The position numbers were made by a program, and so were the translations under genes. Under the pieces are notes generated by a model. The model ran no database searches and had not been told where the DNA came from. It saw only the letters and a program-made list of their open reading frames with translations. A stretch of 64,000 bases of DNA from Ficedula albicollis (Eukaryota; Chordata; Aves; Passeriformes; Muscicapidae), in contig NC_021673.1 of NCBI RefSeq assembly GCF_000247815.1, positions 113,377,479 to 113,441,478 on the forward strand, read 5' to 3'. How positions within the stretch are numbered: the stretch's first letter is position 1; each line of letters opens with the position of its first letter. Of this stretch, positions 62,401-64,000 are shown in pieces.

Positions 62401-64000
62401 TCATTAATGGAAGCTCACCCTCTTGAGAATCAGAGAAACAGACTTTGATGGCTCTGTTTGCCATTGGTCTGATTTTATATTAAATACTCCATGGTTCATA
62501 TTATAATAGGAAGAGTACCAACTCAGAGTAAAATTTCTAGCTGGATGTAATCAACACTAAAAGCTCTGCTGGCGGTGTTTTCACTGCAGATAACTTATGA
62601 TTACTTTAATTTGTGTTGCAGTCTAGTCCAGAGGTTTCAGATAGCTTTAAGTGAAGTTTTTATGTAATTTTAATGTTTATTCAAAGGAGAATTGGCAGAG
62701 AATGTCATTCATAGCATTCCCATGGTATTTATTTCAGCTACTTGTGTTCACATAAGAACATAGCCATTCTAACCAGTTTCTCCCTGTAGCAGCAAATGCT
62801 AAATTCAGCACAGCAGCTCATTCTACTGCTGGAAATGGATAGCATCTCCTAAGTTCAGCACACTACCATCTTTATTTCTGGATACATGGGTGAAAACTGG
62901 AAATTAACTGGGAAGATGGAGGATCTTGTTAGAGGAAAGATCTTTGATAATTGGTAAATGCAGTGACAAATTGCAAGAACAGCTGAAAGGAGATGGAACA
63001 TTATATACTATTTACACTTTAATTGCATCCGAAGCACAGATTTCGGCTTGGTATGCAATTACTCCAAAGCTCAAAGGAATTGGGTTCAGGCTTTCCCTGT
63101 GATGTTTTTTAATTCCTTCAAACTGTTTTAGAATTAAAGTCCACTTAAAATTTCTGTGCTTGTTTGCTTAGTTTGAGCCAGCAAGTCCATAAGAGAGCTT
63201 TAATGAGGAGGTTAGCTTAGCAATTATAAGCACCTTTCTTCTAAATGTATACAGTGTGGAAATTGGTATCAACAATATGCTCTGTACAGCTCAAGAAGAG
63301 CTTTAAAGTGCTTGTGTTAGAAAAGAAGGAACAAAAAAGTCTGTGATCTTCTCCCAAATACCAAGGCATGGTCATTTGCTGTGTTGACAGCTAACATGAT
63401 TAAAACCACAAGGCCTGTAATTCTTTCACTGTAGCTAATATTCAGGGGTTTTCTCTCATTTGTTTTTGCAATTTCCTATGGCCTAGAGGGCAGCAGAACA
63501 AGGGAATATTACTGCATAGTAGGTAATGCCCTTGCAAACCCAATGATTTGGATAGGTTACATCAAAACAAGCAAACTTAGCTAATGCCAGAAATTTTTGT
63601 CCAGTCAAGAGAAATAACTCTATACACTGAATTAATGGTTTTTTCCTTATTTGAATAATTTTGTTCCCCAGCTGCAGTCTGTCATACTGACTTAAAGTAT
63701 ATAGCTGCCATAGTAATGGGTACAATCTCCTGCTCTTTCTTTATAAATGTTTTCTTTAAGCTATTGAATTATTGAGTCTAGGTAGGATAAGATGAAACAG
63801 TGTTTTTTCCTTGCGTTTTTCTCAGCCCCCCCTTCACAGCTAATGCATTTATTTCTTCTAAAGGGATAATAAACTGGAATAAATGGTGTGATGCATTCTT
63901 GTGAACTTGAAATGACTTGGCAATTGTGTGATAGATAGAAAGAATGTGCTATGATATCTGATAACCCATAGCCAAGGAGAAATTGAGACTTACTTAATGC
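59457..64000 (+). other. DTNA: DTNA intron 9, running off the window
   Basis: Begins with GTGAGT in phase 2. I looked for the known downstream DTNA sequences (the variable region and the DEEHRLIARYAARLA helix) and saw neither. One 62-bp tandem duplication lies at 62115. Short ORFs here have no support. Confidence 0.85.
62115..62239. repeat. 62-bp direct tandem duplication (2 copies)
   Basis: Copies start at 62115 and 62177 with AATTGTATAAGAACGATTTC. They differ in T-run length and GTGGGGTG against GTGGAGTG. Confidence 0.94.

Overview
The window is vertebrate nuclear DNA, almost certainly from a bird and probably a passerine. The clues are introns with GT/AG borders, CR1-type LINE 3' ends on both strands, and LTRs opening with the TGTAGTGGGTTGAC start that I recall from passerine endogenous retroviruses. 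The species call rests on remembered repeat families. No bacterial-type genes, operons, CRISPR arrays or RNA genes were seen.

The window carries one gene, on the + strand: the 5' coding part of alpha-dystrobrevin (DTNA), a cytoplasmic member of the dystrophin-glycoprotein complex. Nine coding exons can be placed with splice sites and consistent phase: 5547-5613, 11509-11589, 35588-35801, 43167-43252, 45151-45305, 49543-49648, 51981-52147, 54680-54804 and 59376-59456. Together they give 1082 nt, or 360 codons plus two bases. They encode the N-terminus, both EF-hand-like regions, the ZZ zinc finger and the start of the linker to the coiled coils. The exons for the syntrophin-binding and coiled-coil half are not in the window and must lie beyond 64000. 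No 5' UTR exon was recognised upstream of 5546.

Layout: 1-5545 is non-coding upstream sequence (probably a 5' UTR intron) with an LTR remnant. Intron 1 (5.9 kb) has a solo LTR and a CR1. Intron 2 (24 kb) is the most unusual part: a 73-unit perfect GGAT microsatellite, then an isolated CpG-rich block at about 24000-24310, then an LTR at 32152-34046 that contains a 52-bp minisatellite of about 17 copies. Introns 3 to 8 carry one further CR1 and many short direct tandem duplications. Intron 9 runs off the end.

The best novel candidate is the CpG block. It has a TATA-like TTTAAAA, no ATG between that box and an ATG at 24306, and a splice donor after ATG GCA G. That donor phase fits the next exon (exon 3) exactly. 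This suggests an internal promoter giving a dystrobrevin that lacks residues 1-49. A second candidate is an unreported-looking 159-nt cassette at 58276-58434, with good splice sites and an open frame in the phase required between exons 8 and 9. A third theme is at least fourteen independent short tandem duplications (28-338 bp units) across the locus. The long ORFs at 23.4-24.1 kb and 32.4-33.9 kb are by-products of tandem repeats, not genes.
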